Under the pieces are notes generated by a model, which was not told the origin of the DNA, did no database searches, and was given only the letters and a program-made list of their open reading frames with translations. The translations under genes and the position numbers were made by a program. From Gymnogyps californianus (Eukaryota > Chordata > Aves > Accipitriformes > Cathartidae), in NCBI RefSeq assembly GCF_018139145.2, contig NC_059478.1, forward strand, positions 12,941,001 through 13,005,000: a stretch of 64,000 nt of DNA, in the 5' to 3' direction. Position 1 is the stretch's first letter; every line of letters begins with the position of its first letter. Positions 35,699-48,499 of this stretch are shown here, piece after piece.

Positions 35699-36284
35699 TG
35701 TTGTGGTTTAACCCCAGTCAGCAACTAAGCACCACGCAGCCGCTTCCCCCTCCCAGTGGGGTGAGGAGGAGGAAAGGAAAAAAAAAAAAGTAAAACTTGT
35801 GGGCTGAGATAAGAACAGTTTAATAACTAAAGTAAAATATAATACTAACAATAGTAATAATGAAATAATAATAGTAGTAATGAAAAGGAATATAACAAAA
35901 AAAGGAAGGGGGGGGGAACCCAGTGATGCACAATGCAATTGCTCCCACCCACTGACTGATGCCCAGTTAGTTCCCAAGCCGCGATCCGCGCCTCCCGGCC
36001 AACTCCCCCCAGTTTATATACTGGGCATGACATTCCATGGTATGGAATACCCCTTTGGCTAGTTCAGGTCAGCTGCCCCGGCTCTGCTCCCTCCCAGCTT
36101 CTTGCACACCTGCTTGCTGGCAGAGCATGGGAAACTGAAAAATCCTTGCCTTAAGATAAGCGCTACTTAGCAACAACTAAAACATCAGTGTGTTATCAAC
36201 ATCATTCTCACACTAAATCCAAAACACAGCACTGTACCAGCTACTAAGAAGAGAGTTAAGTCTGTCCCAGCCGAAACCAGGACA
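35699..36284 (-). mobile_element. Solo LTR of an avian endogenous retrovirus (586 bp, minus)
   Basis: The same family as 29616-30207, inverted. On the plus strand it reads TGTTGTGGTTTAACCCCAGT at the left edge and CCGAAACCAGGACA at the right. The termini are TG/CA and the flanks are ATATC (35694-35698) and ATGTC (36285-36289), a 5-bp target duplication with one substitution. Minus-strand TATAAA lies at 36013-36018 and minus-strand ATTAAA at 35819-35824. An A/T-rich part with AATAAT-like triplets (35820-35890) is internal to the LTR. No retroviral genes are attached. Confidence 0.93.
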
Positions 36285-37003
36285 ATGTCACAACAGTAAT
36301 ATCAAATCCTACGGTAGCCTAGAGCATGGTGAACTGGGGAAGAGCAGAGAAGGGATGATGATTGGACAAGAAAATATTCTGGTGCTCTGCAGCCTATACC
36401 CAGCTCCTTACAGACCACAACTATGAGGTCACAGCTGATGTAATTGTGAATATGTTTGCGATGGTTCTCCCACTTTCTATGCTGCGATGATTTCAACACT
36501 GGGGAGAATTTTTTACTAAGCAGTTACTTGCATAATAATATTTTTAGAGTAAGTTTTAAAGAGTCACATTAGCAGCTGGGTGGAAATGATTTGGCCATTA
36601 TTTTACCACATAAATTCTTTATAAAGACCTGAGAAAAATGTTCTTAGTTCTGTTCCCCAACAAAGTATTCTTAAATAAAAGATAGTTATAGTGGCTTTGG
36701 TCTCAAGTGTGCATGCACAGGTAAGCTCAATATTGCTTTGGTAAACATATCTGTGAATGAATATACAGGTCTGAAAAATATGCAGTTGCCAGATCTGAGC
36801 AACCTAAATTGTAAAAGTACTTTCCTATTGGAAAGTAGACATTTCTTGTTAATGAAAATTATGGGAATTACATTTCTGATTTATTGACAAATTAAGAAAA
36901 GCAAACATATATTTGGTCACATTGTCTTTTAAAAATAGCTTTCTTCTACTTGTACCCATGGATCAATGAAAGCTACAGAAAAAATTACAACTATTGTACT
37001 TAC

Positions 37004-37105
37004 AGCAAAGAGGTTCATCAATATCCTCTTGTTGATGTCTGATCCCAGATTTAACTGTATTTTTGAGGTACCACTCAAAATCTATGCTTGTCTGTATTCC
37101 CAAAT
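37004..37105 (-). CDS. Candidate internal coding exon, unknown protein
   Basis: I cannot name the protein. On the minus strand a pyrimidine-rich tract (TTACTTTTCTTTTATCCTGAAG) leads to an acceptor just above 37105, and a consensus donor (GCT|GTAAGT) follows 37004. The 102 bases between are open in one frame (2 + 33 codons + 1), a symmetric phase 1-1 exon. The translation starts LGIQTSIDFEWYL and ends EDIDEPLC, with balanced, protein-like composition and no membrane segment. A second minus-strand frame with phase 1-1 splice-like edges sits about 90 bp upstream of it (about 37195-37302), and another at about 36400-36497. Their signals are weaker, so I do not call them. It may be a pseudo-exon. 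Confidence 0.2.
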
Positions 37106-38934
37106 CTTCAGGATAAAAGAAAAGTAAGAGGCCCACTCTTATGACAAAGATCTTGGAATTATGTTTTTTGCCCTGTAAGATTGCATTGACTGCTTACTTA
37201 TTTTTTTTCTAATGATGTAATGCTGTTTGACAAGTTTCACAACTTTTTGAACAATCACACCAAACTCTTTAGGGCTTTTTTTTTCCCACCCAGGCTGATT
37301 AGTGACTGCAGACAAATGAGCAACTGCTGAGAGAAGACATGATGATAGTTGCCCTATGAACGTTTGCATCTCTGGCCTTATGTTGACGTTTATTTACATT
37401 TTGACTAAATTTCCAGATAAATTATGTCAGGGAGGAGGGGAACGAACAAAACCCTGCAATGTCTTTGGAAAATGTTCCTTGATTTACAGTTTAATAAATA
37501 AGCATGTGTAAGAGGCAGTTAAGTTTTGCTTATGGTAAGCAGAGTTGCTTAATTCAAACACAACTGCCATCAGACATAGCTAGGCCAACAGCAGCGCCAG
37601 GTCTCTGTGAGAATAAAAATCCACTTTGAGATGGGTAGAATGCTGCTTCTCTGCCATGGATTGGGTAGATACAAAACAGAACAGAGAGTATATAGATTGC
37701 TTATAGTGTAATGGAGGAGATGGGAAGATGACCATCAGTGAACTAAGAGGTTCCAGGCAGAAATTTGAGCTTCTTGTTCATGCTTTTCCCCTGTCCTCCT
37801 CTTGGGGCAAATCTTTCTGTAGGAAGAAGGGATTTAAGAAGATCCAAGGAAAGCAAAGGAAATTCATTATCTGTGATATCACATGGTTCCCACCAAATAA
37901 TTTTCCTTGAAGTTACAATTGTTCATTGGGAAGAACTAACTTTGGGAATCCTAAAGCTATAATCAGAGGAGCAGATGAAAAGAGGAATTTCTTTTAATTT
38001 TTATATGGCTAGTATGGAGGTAGAGCATATTACTCCATGATTAAATTTAAAGCGTTGAACTGGTTTAATATAAAGCCAGTTTAGAAATTTCAACAATATT
38101 TCCATAGTGGATAAGCAAATAGGAACTTCAAGTTAATTTGAAAAGAATGTCAGCATTCAGTTGTGGAAATAAATGGAAACAAGCTTCTCTTTTTATGTTA
38201 ATTTAAATTTTCTGTGTCTATAGAAGTAGTTTAAAAATTTCTATAGAGACAAGATGGTAATTTATAATGAAAAAATTGAATGGAGAAAAATTTTGTGATG
38301 AGAATTTTGAACTTTAAGGCGAAATCTTCACATTTAAGGTCTCATTCTATGAAGTGTTGACTTTGCCGTGTTTTACTGAAGCATGGGGCAACATATGTCC
38401 CTGAGTTTCATACCCTTTATATATCTAGAGCAATCATCCTTCCACCTACTGCCTGTTTGCCAGAGCTACTATGCTTCATGTAAATATATTGTAACATACC
38501 TTACTGTGTACTAGTACATGGAGAGAGGGTTAGAATGTTATTTTCTAGCCTTGATAAATAGCTCATACTAATAACCCTACTAAAGACATTGTGGTTGCAG
38601 TTGCTATCCATGTGAATAACTTTTGTATAACTTGGCCTTTTTCTAACACTTTTACGGTTAGCATGGAATATGTCAGAGTACCAGGAGGTCCTATTAGTAT
38701 TTTTGAAAGACATTATTGTGAGTACTAATTCATACTAACCCATGACTCCATCATATGTATTTCTGTAATGCCCCTTGAAAGAAGAAATGAAAACTTGAAG
38801 AGGTTTTACAAAGATCAAGTAGGTGAAGCCTCACAACCCTGGTCTGTGGTACCTAGTATTGTTGTACTTTATGGATAGGGGAATATCTGGAGATATGTGG
38901 AAAAGTTGTGTTCTGCCAGCAAGCAGGAATGAGC

Positions 38935-39015
38935 CCTGTGTGACTTGCCCAAAGTGGCACAGGAATCTCTGGCAGAGCTGGGAAGAGAACCTAAATCTCT
39001 TGGTGCCTTCTAGTG
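38935..39015 (+). repeat. MIR-like (CORE-SINE) fragment
   Basis: GTGACTTGCCCAAAGTGGC, then ACAGGAATCTCTGGCAGAGC, then TGGGAAGAGAACC matches the order of the MIR element's 3' half (TTGCCCAAGGTCACACAG...GTGGCAGAGCCGGGA...GAACCC). Such remnants are rare but known in sauropsids. It is short and diverged. Confidence 0.55.
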
Positions 39016-39795
39016 ACCTGGGGAGGGGATGGCTGCAGGAATGCCTCACAGTCCACACCGGCTCTCGGATGTGTGAAGGTTACTGTCTTGCTGGGTGCAG
39101 ACTGATGGGAAATTGTTAAGGGCATTTTGATTTCCTCTTGCTTTATCACAAAGGGGTAAATGGGATTAAAGTCACAATTTGTAGACTTTTTCTCTGAACT
39201 AATACCTAACAGCTCACCATCCATGCGTATCTACCAGTACTATAAGTCAGATTGCCTGTACGCAACCTAAGTCATTTTCAAATGTGCATGTCTGTGTGTT
39301 ATGGTGATGAACACATGACAGGGATCAACTACGTTTTGGTTCAAGTCCTGTCTCAGACACAGATTTTTTTTTTAAGGTTATTTTCCAAGGAAACAAAATG
39401 GGCTTTGTACATTAAATTTAATCATTAGTGAAATTGTTTGCGTATTTATCTGAATCTAAAAGTTTTAGTACAATAGTCAATCAATGACACTATGTGAATT
39501 ACAGAAGTATAGGAATACTAAGTTGAATTACCCCCAAATGTAATATGAAGAGACTACAGAATGGGCAGCTGTTGGTACAACAGCAAAGACAGTCTTATGA
39601 GTTAAGATTTAACTTTCAAGGTATTTAGAAATTAAAAAGATATTATTTTTTATTTTTCTCTGACAATATTTGTCATAAGAAGCACAATGATAAGTGTTTT
39701 CATAAGAATAATATTAATTACTTAAAAGAGCCTGGTTACTTACTAGACCCTCCAATCATTATTTCTAGTTTACATAGTCTGTACTCTAGAGGGTG

Positions 39796-39914
39796 AGATC
39801 CAGAAATCCGCACTCAATATTTATGCAGTCTCAATTGAAATGAAATTCCCAGCAGCTTCAGTAGGACTTTTACCTAAACCAATTTCTGAATAAGCACTTC
39901 AGAATCTGGACCCT
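39796..39914. repeat. Fossil palindromic repeat
   Basis: The left arm GATCCAGAAATCCGCACTCA and the right arm TAAGCACTTCAGAATCTGGA are inverted relatives. The centre contains TCAATTGAAATGAAATTCCC. This fits the amniote foldback elements of the type GATCCTGAAATCC...TTCAATGGGAGT...CAGGATC. No transposase is encoded. The element class is inferred. Confidence 0.45.
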
Positions 39915-42900
39915 AGTGGAAATATGTAATCTGAATTTTAAAAGAATTGCTCTGAGTATACAGAAAGCTATAACATTCAGCAGCTGAAGAAGAGAATTCA
40001 CAGCATCCTAGGTTTTAAATTATTAATTCCTATGAATTTGTTATCCTCTACTTTCCTTCAAAACTTTTCACTATGAAAGAAATTATCCTTGTTGGTGTGG
40101 GGTTTCTGTCAATCAGACTTGTAGTGCTCTTCCTCCAGCTAAGAAAGCAGTGTGGTCTGTTATTCTTTGCTAACCAGTCCCCTTCTTATGCTATACAGCA
40201 CCAGTGGACCCCAGGTCAGCTATAATTTATTATGGTAGATGAAGCAATCATCCAGGAAGAAGGCTTCATTCTTGTGAATTAACACACAGCCAGGGCTCTT
40301 ATGTTCACCTCAGGTGAAGATTGTGTTTTGACTGCATCCAGGCTTTAAATGAGCTACTTGAATAGTTAAAATGATGATAAATATTATTGGGTCATATGAT
40401 AATGCTTCTGTATTTGTTGTCACCTGCAATATTTCATGTTTATTTAAAGGTAGTATTCAATATTTCGTCTTAAATAAGATTAAGCAAGCAGAGAATTGTA
40501 TAAAAAATATATATGCACGCTTTTTCACCATTTTTGACCTTCTATGTCTTCTATGTTTTCAAGCAGCACTAATCTGAATTTGGATACAAGAATATTCCTT
40601 TGTGTGAATTACTGTTTTTCACAGTAGTCCAAAATAAGACCAGATTAATGTGGAATTTCTTGGCTTTTTTGAGTTTCTTTGTGACAGCATTCACTATAGG
40701 CAGTACAGTTCTGGTCCAACTAGGTGACAGACTTTCACATTTATATAGAGCCCTATCTGGGTCACCAAATTGTAGATTTGATCAAATGATGATATCCAAA
40801 GGACATCTACCCTTTACCTGCTGCCTTATTGAAACACGTTCTCTTTTAGGGTAATTGCCTCATGAAGGTCCAGCCTTTCTCCAAACTTGGGGAAGAGAAA
40901 TGTTATTACGACAAATCAAGTTTGCAAACATCACTGTTTGATGATTTATGTAGTATGTTGTTTTTAGTCTCTGAAAGTTTCTAGATATTTCAGTGTTGGA
41001 ACAAGGGAGTAATTCAGAGAAAGTTAAGTGATTAAAAAAATCAAAGTGATCACAGAAAATTTTATTTAATCAAATGTGCAAGAAAAACTACTGAATATGG
41101 TAATGCTCTCATCTTCCATTGTACACCTTTTGTTCAGATTGTACAATACTTGGAGTACTGAATTTTATATTAATATGGGATAGAATGGGAGATAAAATAA
41201 AGTGCAGTAGTGAATATTATCAGTATTTGGCATTTAGAAACCAAGATATGACTATTTTGATTAAGCATAGAGGTCACTTGATATATTTCTGTTTCCCACT
41301 TCTATGAGCGTAACTCAGCATATTCGTTTTTCATCAAAACTCATTCTCACAAATTCAGAATCCCAAGTCCTAAAAACTTGGGGTTTAATTGGTTTAGATT
41401 TTTGTCTAGAGAAATAAGTCTTGCAAAAACTTGCGTTACAAAGAACCTAGTGGAAGAATAAGTGAGAAAATGGACACGATGGTAGGATAAGCACAGCCTA
41501 CGCATATTTGTTCAAGAATTTGGGTCTAAACTTGTTGCTGAAAATAACAAACTTTGAAATGGATGTGCTGTATTACTCAGGGAACTATATGGTGCTATCA
41601 CCTTTACTGCTGGGATCAGTCCACCAATCAGCTTGACTAACAAGTAAGGAAACAGAGCTTGATCATTCGAAGTCAGTGAGAGGTCTGCCACTGAGTTTGG
41701 TCAGAAAAAATAGGACCTTTGCTCCCTGCCCGATACTTTCCACAAAACTTCTGTATTTTGAAAGGTGCCATGCTGAGACTTGACGTCTTTGAAAATTTAT
41801 ATATACTTAGAGAAGTAAAAAATTATAAACATGTGAGAGAATGAAAAGAAAAAACCCACAAAACTAGAATAGTCTCTAAGGGCATGAGGGAAAATGCCTT
41901 TATTTATAGCCAATGATTATGGTTTATCTTTTGGTGTTAGTAGTTCTTTCAGTCCGCTTGGTCTTAAGTGGTATCAGTAGTACAATACGTTATCATCCTA
42001 CATGCATTAGGAAGCTATAAAAACTAACTGTCTTTTCTATACTTTTTCTAATAAACTGAAATTAAAAGTGTTCTTCATTCCTAAGTACAAATAAAATAGG
42101 GGAAAATACATTTTTAAAAGAAAGTAATTTTTCAGAATTAGTTGTTAAATTGAATTTCCTCTTTCCTATAGTTAGCTGAAAAAAACAGATTAGTCTATCT
42201 AGGTTTCTCTTTTGGCAGCATAGGGAATCCTCCATAATGATCTAAGCAGTTAATGAGCAGTCACAGTCTCTTGTGACATGAGGTCATTCCTTCCTGAGAC
42301 CCATCTTGTCCTGTACTGAAGCCAATTAAGAAAACCTTTAAAGGACAAAAGTGAAGCACAAGGATTAGAACACGACTGGTCATTTTTCATTACCTAGTTC
42401 TCTGCAGTATGGAACAACGCCATGTAATGACCAAAAACTGCCTAAAGCCTCATGTAGGCAATGTAGATGTTACAGAATCAAAGAAGTTATTATACTGAGG
42501 GAGAATTTGATCCAAAATGGGAAGATGTAGAATGAATTCTTACAATCATACTTTTCTGTTGTTTTCCATAGATGGCCTGGGGATATTTTCAAATTCCTCC
42601 CACTAACCTGCCAAATCACAGTATGGGGTTACTCAGTGTGTGCTTTCCATGAAATGTTTTGCCACATGCAAACTTTCATCTTACCTCCCAGTGTGCTTTT
42701 GTGTTCTGATATGCTTACTTTCAAAGGTGTAGACATTTTGCTAACATATTAAACTGCAAGGAAACTTAATCATGTAAATGAGAAAGTTCAGAGTCACAGG
42801 TAAGCCTCTGTCTAATGGCACGTTTCTTACCAGTGCATGGTTTGATGATGATAGGAATTGTTTTTTATCATATTATACCCTGTAAATTCAGAGCAGTGAA

Positions 42901-45900
42901 AACTAACTTGTATAGGTTGTAATTATAATGGATTTTTTTCTCCTCATTGTGTATGGATTAGAGCCAGATTGAATTATAATGTCTCTCTGATTTCTTTTCT
43001 GTGCATCAGGAATGGAGGAAGGTCAAATGTATCCAATAATGTTTTCTCTGTGGAAAGAAGGTACCACAGAGTGAATTGCAGATGCAAATGAGTGACACCA
43101 AAAGCCTCTTCATCCTGACTCATAGCTCCAGTGTTAATAGCTATTATCCCTGGACTAGCAGTTTACAGTTAGTGTCAAAATGACCTGACATGTTGCTGGC
43201 AGTATGAAATACGATCAGCTGATAATGAAGATTACTGCTTGTCTACAAGGTTTCTTGCTCTAACTATATTAATAATTCCCTTGAATGAAAGTGATTTTGT
43301 CAGAGGCAAACGGTTTGAGTATAGATGTTTAATGGGATGTAGAAGGAGATGTGGCTGCTCCAGTGCACTAAAGCACCAGTTTCAGAACTTTCTTCATTAG
43401 TTTGATTACTTTGAAATCCCAGCTGATGAAATTAATTCCAAACTCATTGTAATTATTGGGAGTATTTCTGCTGATTTCAATAATCTCACCAAGAAGTATT
43501 TAAAAAAACCAACAAACCAAAACCTGCACAAAGAAGAAACCATATTGTTTGAAAAGACTTAAAAGGAAACCTTGATATTTATTAAATAAAAATTACGGTA
43601 AGGTATTTCATCATTGTTCTCTTTTCTTGGTTCAATATTTATTTCATAAGTTTTTTGCTGAAAGACTCAAACTTAGAATTTCCTTACTATTTAATGCCTG
43701 GTTAAATTTCACTTAATACCTGTCACATTTTTATTTTATTCAAATTTTATTCTTATATTCTATCAGATAAATATAAAATATTGCCACTTGCTTTCATTAG
43801 GCTAAAATATTTCCGGGGTGATATCCCCATTCAGATTGGATTGGTGTATTTCAGTTCAGTTTCAATAGTATTACAGAAACCCTCCTGAAACCTTCCTCCC
43901 CTGTACCCTACAACATTCTCAAACTAAACCTCTCTAACCTTGGCAAAGACACAGTATTTTTAGATAGAATTTAAATGAATTATAGAAAACATTAAATATG
44001 ACTTCACGTTTTTCCCCATTAGTTTGTGTTAGATAAATAAAAGAGGCCCTGTATCTTGTATCAAGCCAAACCTATCTTTATGATTCCTATACTTTCATCT
44101 GAGCCTACAGCAAAGGAAAATGGCACATGCTGAGCAACTTTTTATGCTCATGGTAATCTCACTGTGACAGATTTACTTTAATCTGTCAATGATTCATGTT
44201 TGACACAGACTTGAATTAATGTTAAGAGAATTAAAAGGATAGGCAAACCTTTTCTTTTTAAACTCAGGATGCAAAACAGGCAGGGAGTTGAATACCTCTA
44301 GCAAAGACAACTAATATATCAAAGAATGTTCCTTAGGCTAGACCCAAAGATCAGGTGCTCTTGCCATGAAGGAGAGGAATTTATTTGGAAAAAAAATATA
44401 AATAAAGCCAGGAAAACAAAACTAAAGATGACCCTTTCCCCTCTCCCTCAAGAATGGGAACTGCAGTAAAAGATGACTAGGTTTACATGCAATGGACATA
44501 ACCAGACTGAGATGTGATGGATGAATGCATAGGAATTTTCTGTAGCAATAATTAAACACATCAAAGAAGCCAGTCAAACACAACAGAGGTGTGTCTTTTT
44601 TCATAAAGAGAATCTGGAAACAGCAGCTTGGTGCCTGGCAAAGGGTCAAAGGAAAAACTGACCAAATGAAGAGAGAGGATGCTTTCTTTAAGTCTAAAGA
44701 GAGAGAGAGGATTTACATATGTGTCTCCCAGTCAGGGAACTCACTTTCAGATTAGTACTGTATTAATTTTTCCTTTTAACTAGGTAGAACCAAGAACATG
44801 ATGCTAGTATTACCAGCATGGTTGTAAATGTTGTGCTCCATAAACCTGGCACACGGAACTGGTCTGCCTGGTCATCAGGAATCTCTTGTGTGGGTGAATG
44901 TTCACCGAGATAAATGTTAAGAATGCTTGTTGAACTGTACTTGGACAAATCTCCAAATGAAGCTAGGGCATATTTCCCTTGAATAACCACTTCTGAATTT
45001 TGTCTGTTTTGCTTTGGAGAAATATTGATTTGGCAATATTTATACAAAGGTTATTTTGAGGTTTCATTAAAATTTGAGAAAAAAGCAATGCCTGTCTCCC
45101 ATGTTTTTACTAGAAAATAATGCTACAATTTCCAGAAGCAAATGATCGTGTTAACTCTTTTGTTTACTTATTTTCATGCAAGGTTAAAAGAATAGAGCAT
45201 ACTGGAGTTAGGAAACCTCAGTGTCGGCATGAGGTGCAGTACACCAGCATTACATTTCTGCACCAATCACAACTACTAAGTTCAAAAACACATCAGCTAA
45301 GGTTGTTGTACCCTTGACTTCAAATGTAAAGGTTAACGCAGAAACAATCACTTAACACTGTTAAACCCCTTCCTTGTCAAATCACATGTCACTAATGAGT
45401 TTTTGACTGCAAGTTTGGCTATGTAAATTGTCAGATTTCTTCTGCATTCATACAGTATGAACAGATATTGGGGTAAAAATACCAAAGTTATGGTAACTTC
45501 TGCACTTTAGGTTAAATAAATGCATATAATTTTCCTTTTTATTAAAAAATAACTGCTAGTAAATCAAAAAAGAAAACACAAGCAAACAAAAGATGAAATA
45601 TTTGAACTAGTACACGTAAAATAATTATTCAGCACTGCGGACTAGACTTTTGCAAAGCTTTAAATAATATATGCAGAGAGATTAGAAATCCCTGGCAAGG
45701 AAGTTTTGAATTTTGTCCTATATGCCCCTCCCCAATATTTTCTTTGAAGCTTGTTCAAATTTATAGCATGGCATAGCTTTTCATCTAATTCAAAATGGTT
45801 TTTTTACATCAAAAACTGTAGCCAAGCCAATACTTTTCCTTAAACTGGTTGTTCAAAGGGGAAAAAAGTGTTAAAATCCATTGTTTAAAAACATACTGCT

Positions 45901-46701
45901 TCACATTAGCGAAGTTGCAAGAGATCTTTTTTTTGTTCGTTTTTTTTTTTTTTTTAAAGAAAATCAACCCAGAGTGTGTACATTGGGAAATTTCAAATGA
46001 CGCTTTCATGAAGTAGTTTTGGAAATAAACATCTGTCCTCATAATATGTATTTTTAAAAAGATAACAGTATCTCTGTATTTCTTCTATTGTTACATTCAG
46101 TGAAAATATTTTTTTCTCTAAAAAAACAATAAAAGAAACAGATATTTTTCTTTAGAAAATGGATGGCCGTCCACTGGTTAAAAATCCAGCAGTTCTTAAT
46201 TGGAAAGTAGTAGTGAATGGCACAAACTTTTTGTGTTACAAAATTCTTTAGCTGAATTACAAAATATGTGAAGGAAAGTGCAGAATGATCAGGGGTTAGA
46301 AAGAAAACTAGAAAACAAAGGTATAAAGACATACTATATTAAGCCCTGAGGCAGTGCACCTTATTTATACAACAGAGAATGTCTACAGAATAAGCAACCA
46401 GCACAACAGAGGTATGACTAATAGATAGGTATGTATCAGTAGATTTGTATTCTTCTCACATATCCCTCTTCCCAAAAGCAGAGAAAATGAAAGAAGCCCC
46501 CTCCTGAGCTTTCTCACCCATTCATCCTTTTCAAATCTGATGCTCACAGTTATGATAGTTAAATTTTAGCTTTGGGCAACCCGGGGTACTAATCTTACAT
46601 GACCTCTTCCAAACTAAATCATGCCCTCATGACTCATTTACTTTTCCTCTCTTATTTTTTTTCTCTTGGAGGAAACTGTATCCCAGGTCTCTCTATATCT
46701 C

Positions 46702-46719
46702 ATAATAATAATAATAATT
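46702..46719. repeat. (AAT)n microsatellite
   Basis: About six ATA/AAT triplets in a row. Confidence 0.85.
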
Positions 46720-47748
46720 AACAAAAAAACCAAAATAAAGATCTAGAACCTCTGTCTTGTTGCTGTCTAAACCCAAAGAGTTAGAGCATAGGTTTCCATG
46801 TCATGGGATCTGGATTATTTCTAGCTCACAGTCTTCCTGCTTCAATTTAGTTGCATGGAAGGACGTTTTCTAAATATCAAGTTTGTAACTACCCTTCAGT
46901 GCCAATAAATTAATATCTAACTGCAGCGCTGTTAAAATCAATTGACTAATTTGTCTTTAAGGTTTTCATAGAGAAGCAACTACAAAGAATGGAAAGCACC
47001 ATCTCTGCCATGATAAAACACTCCCAGCAAAACTGGTTTACAGAAGTTCAAGGTGGCAGAGAAATCAACGTTTCAGCAAGCAGCTTTGTCTCTAAAAATA
47101 TCTCAGATATTCTGTCACTAATATTTAATGTAAGTTCAGATCTTCTAGTTTTTTTGCAAGTGTAGTATTTGTGGATTACTTGGAGGTATGTGTATGGGTT
47201 TGAGCTTTTCACCATAAAAAAAAAAAAAACAAACTCGAACATTTATATTTCTTGTGCTAAAAGATATATTGTCACAACGAGTTTGTACATCTATGGCCTT
47301 AAATGTTCTTTTCTGTGCGGCTGGGGTTTGAGAAGGACTCCAGTGATTCGTAGGCCTTGTCCTGGATCTTGTACAAGAGCACACTAACCTTAGTGGAATA
47401 TGTTAAAAGAACAGAATCTTACCTTGCAAACGTTACTGCATGTGTCAGGCTTCCCCTGTGGGACACCCTGCATCTCCCTTGGATACTATCTGAAACCATA
47501 TATGGGCGTATTGATTTTGCAGAGGGAATAATGTTAAGATACGAATCATATTCTGCTAATTATTTTGCCTTTTCAATGTAATACAAAAGCACTGCAGTCT
47601 GCTTTCAGCTGTGATTGGAGTTAAAAGATGAGTACAGTGGGCTTGTATAAAGTACTGTTGCTTTTACTCAACCTCCTTCTGTTTAAATATTCTTATTTTG
47701 CATCTGTAGTTAATGGAAATGTGTTTTTCTCATGTTTCATATCTACAG

Positions 47749-47839
47749 TTGGGCAATGACAGAAGCAAATGCCTTATCTGATGAATCTGAACGTGAAAGT
47801 AGGTGGGAGCAAATTTGCCAAGAGTCTTATTCCAGTTGA
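47749..47839 (+). CDS. Candidate terminal coding exon, unknown protein
   Basis: Not recognised. A strong pyrimidine tract with acceptor (TTTCTCATGTTTCATATCTACAG-like, ending 47748) precedes a frame of 29 codons that ends at TGA 47837-47839. The peptide is acidic and serine-rich (ALSDESERESRWEQI) without hydrophobic segments. An internal GTAGGT near 47802 could be a donor. No preceding coding exon was identified and no AATAAA was seen within 450 bases. Chance remains likely. Confidence 0.13.
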
Positions 47840-48107
47840 CGAGTCTGCCTGTTGTGACATTAATAATGCTTCAAGTGTTGATATAAATCAAGATATAGCC
47901 AGAAGCAAGCCATACACAGGATGGGGAACCATTGGCTCTGCTATTTTAGTATCCCCAGAGCTGATAGTAAGACTGCAGCTTGCAGCTGTGAGTACCTTCC
48001 TCTTTATCCCGGAAACTTGTACAACAATCATGTTCCACATCTGCCTGTATATAATGAAACACATCAGACATCCCTAGGGCTAAATCAGCAATCTTGATTT
48101 AAAGTTC

Positions 48108-48167
48108 GATCCAAAATCCTGTGGTTTTAAAAAAAGTCTTTTCATTGACTTTGGTGGGCTCAATCTC
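48108..48167. repeat. Fossil palindromic repeat
   Basis: GATCCAAAATCC at the left, TTTTCATTGACTTTGGTGGG in the right half. This follows the amniote foldback element in which GATCCAAAGCCCATTGAAGTC is mirrored by GACTTCAATGGGCTTTGGATC. One arm is partly lost. Confidence 0.45.
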
Positions 48168-48270
48168 AGTGTGTCGCCAGCACTTACTTCTCTGGCTACT
48201 TTTATGCCTTGGGAGGTCCACAGTTCCGGAGCACTTTGAAATCAAAATACCAGCTTGATCCTCCAGCCCT

Positions 48271-48278
48271 TATATAAG
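48271..48278 (+). promoter_or_regulatory. TATA-like box upstream of candidate small gene
   Basis: TATATAAG, 222 bases before the ATG at 48500. Start of transcription would be expected near 48300. The 48365-48455 stretch that follows is locally richer in CpG than its surroundings. TATA-like strings are common in AT-rich DNA, so this counts only together with the downstream signals. Confidence 0.2.
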
Positions 48279-48499
48279 AAAGCATATATTAAGCTTCAAC
48301 AAATAAGATTGTAGCTGGGAATCTTGCAGCAGCAGTTTATGTGCAACTTAAGTTGGTTATAGGCCTTATGCTGCTTCCGCAAGCAAGGGCGAGTATTAAC
48401 TCCTCTGGGCGCTACCGAGCCTCTCTCTTGTCTTTTGTCTTTGGTGAAGCGCTCAGTCTAAGAGATTAGTAAAGAACAGGGCAATCTACAAGCTGCATA

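Larger units (their letters stand above)
36285..48260. other. Anonymous AT-rich non-genic DNA
   Basis: No recognised gene in 12 kb. It includes a candidate minus exon (37004-37105), a MIR-like fragment (38935-39015), fossil palindromic repeats (39796-39914; 48108-48167), a T-rich run near 45929-45955, an (AAT)n microsatellite (46702-46719), an A run (47215-47230) and a candidate plus exon (47749-47839). Confidence 0.55.

Noticed and set aside
29616..36284. A provirus between the two LTRs
   Set aside because: The LTRs are in opposite orientation, each has its own target duplication, and no gag, pol or env-like sequence lies between them.
39330..39365. Possible tRNA (B-box-like GGTTCAAGTCC)
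   Set aside because: No A box, no cloverleaf stems and no acceptor stem. At most a fragment of a tRNA-derived SINE.
42692..42799. 108-bp exon-like segment with good acceptor and CAG|GTAAGC donor
   Set aside because: All three frames contain stops and there is no ATG context or neighbouring exon. A noncoding exon cannot be excluded but nothing supports it.
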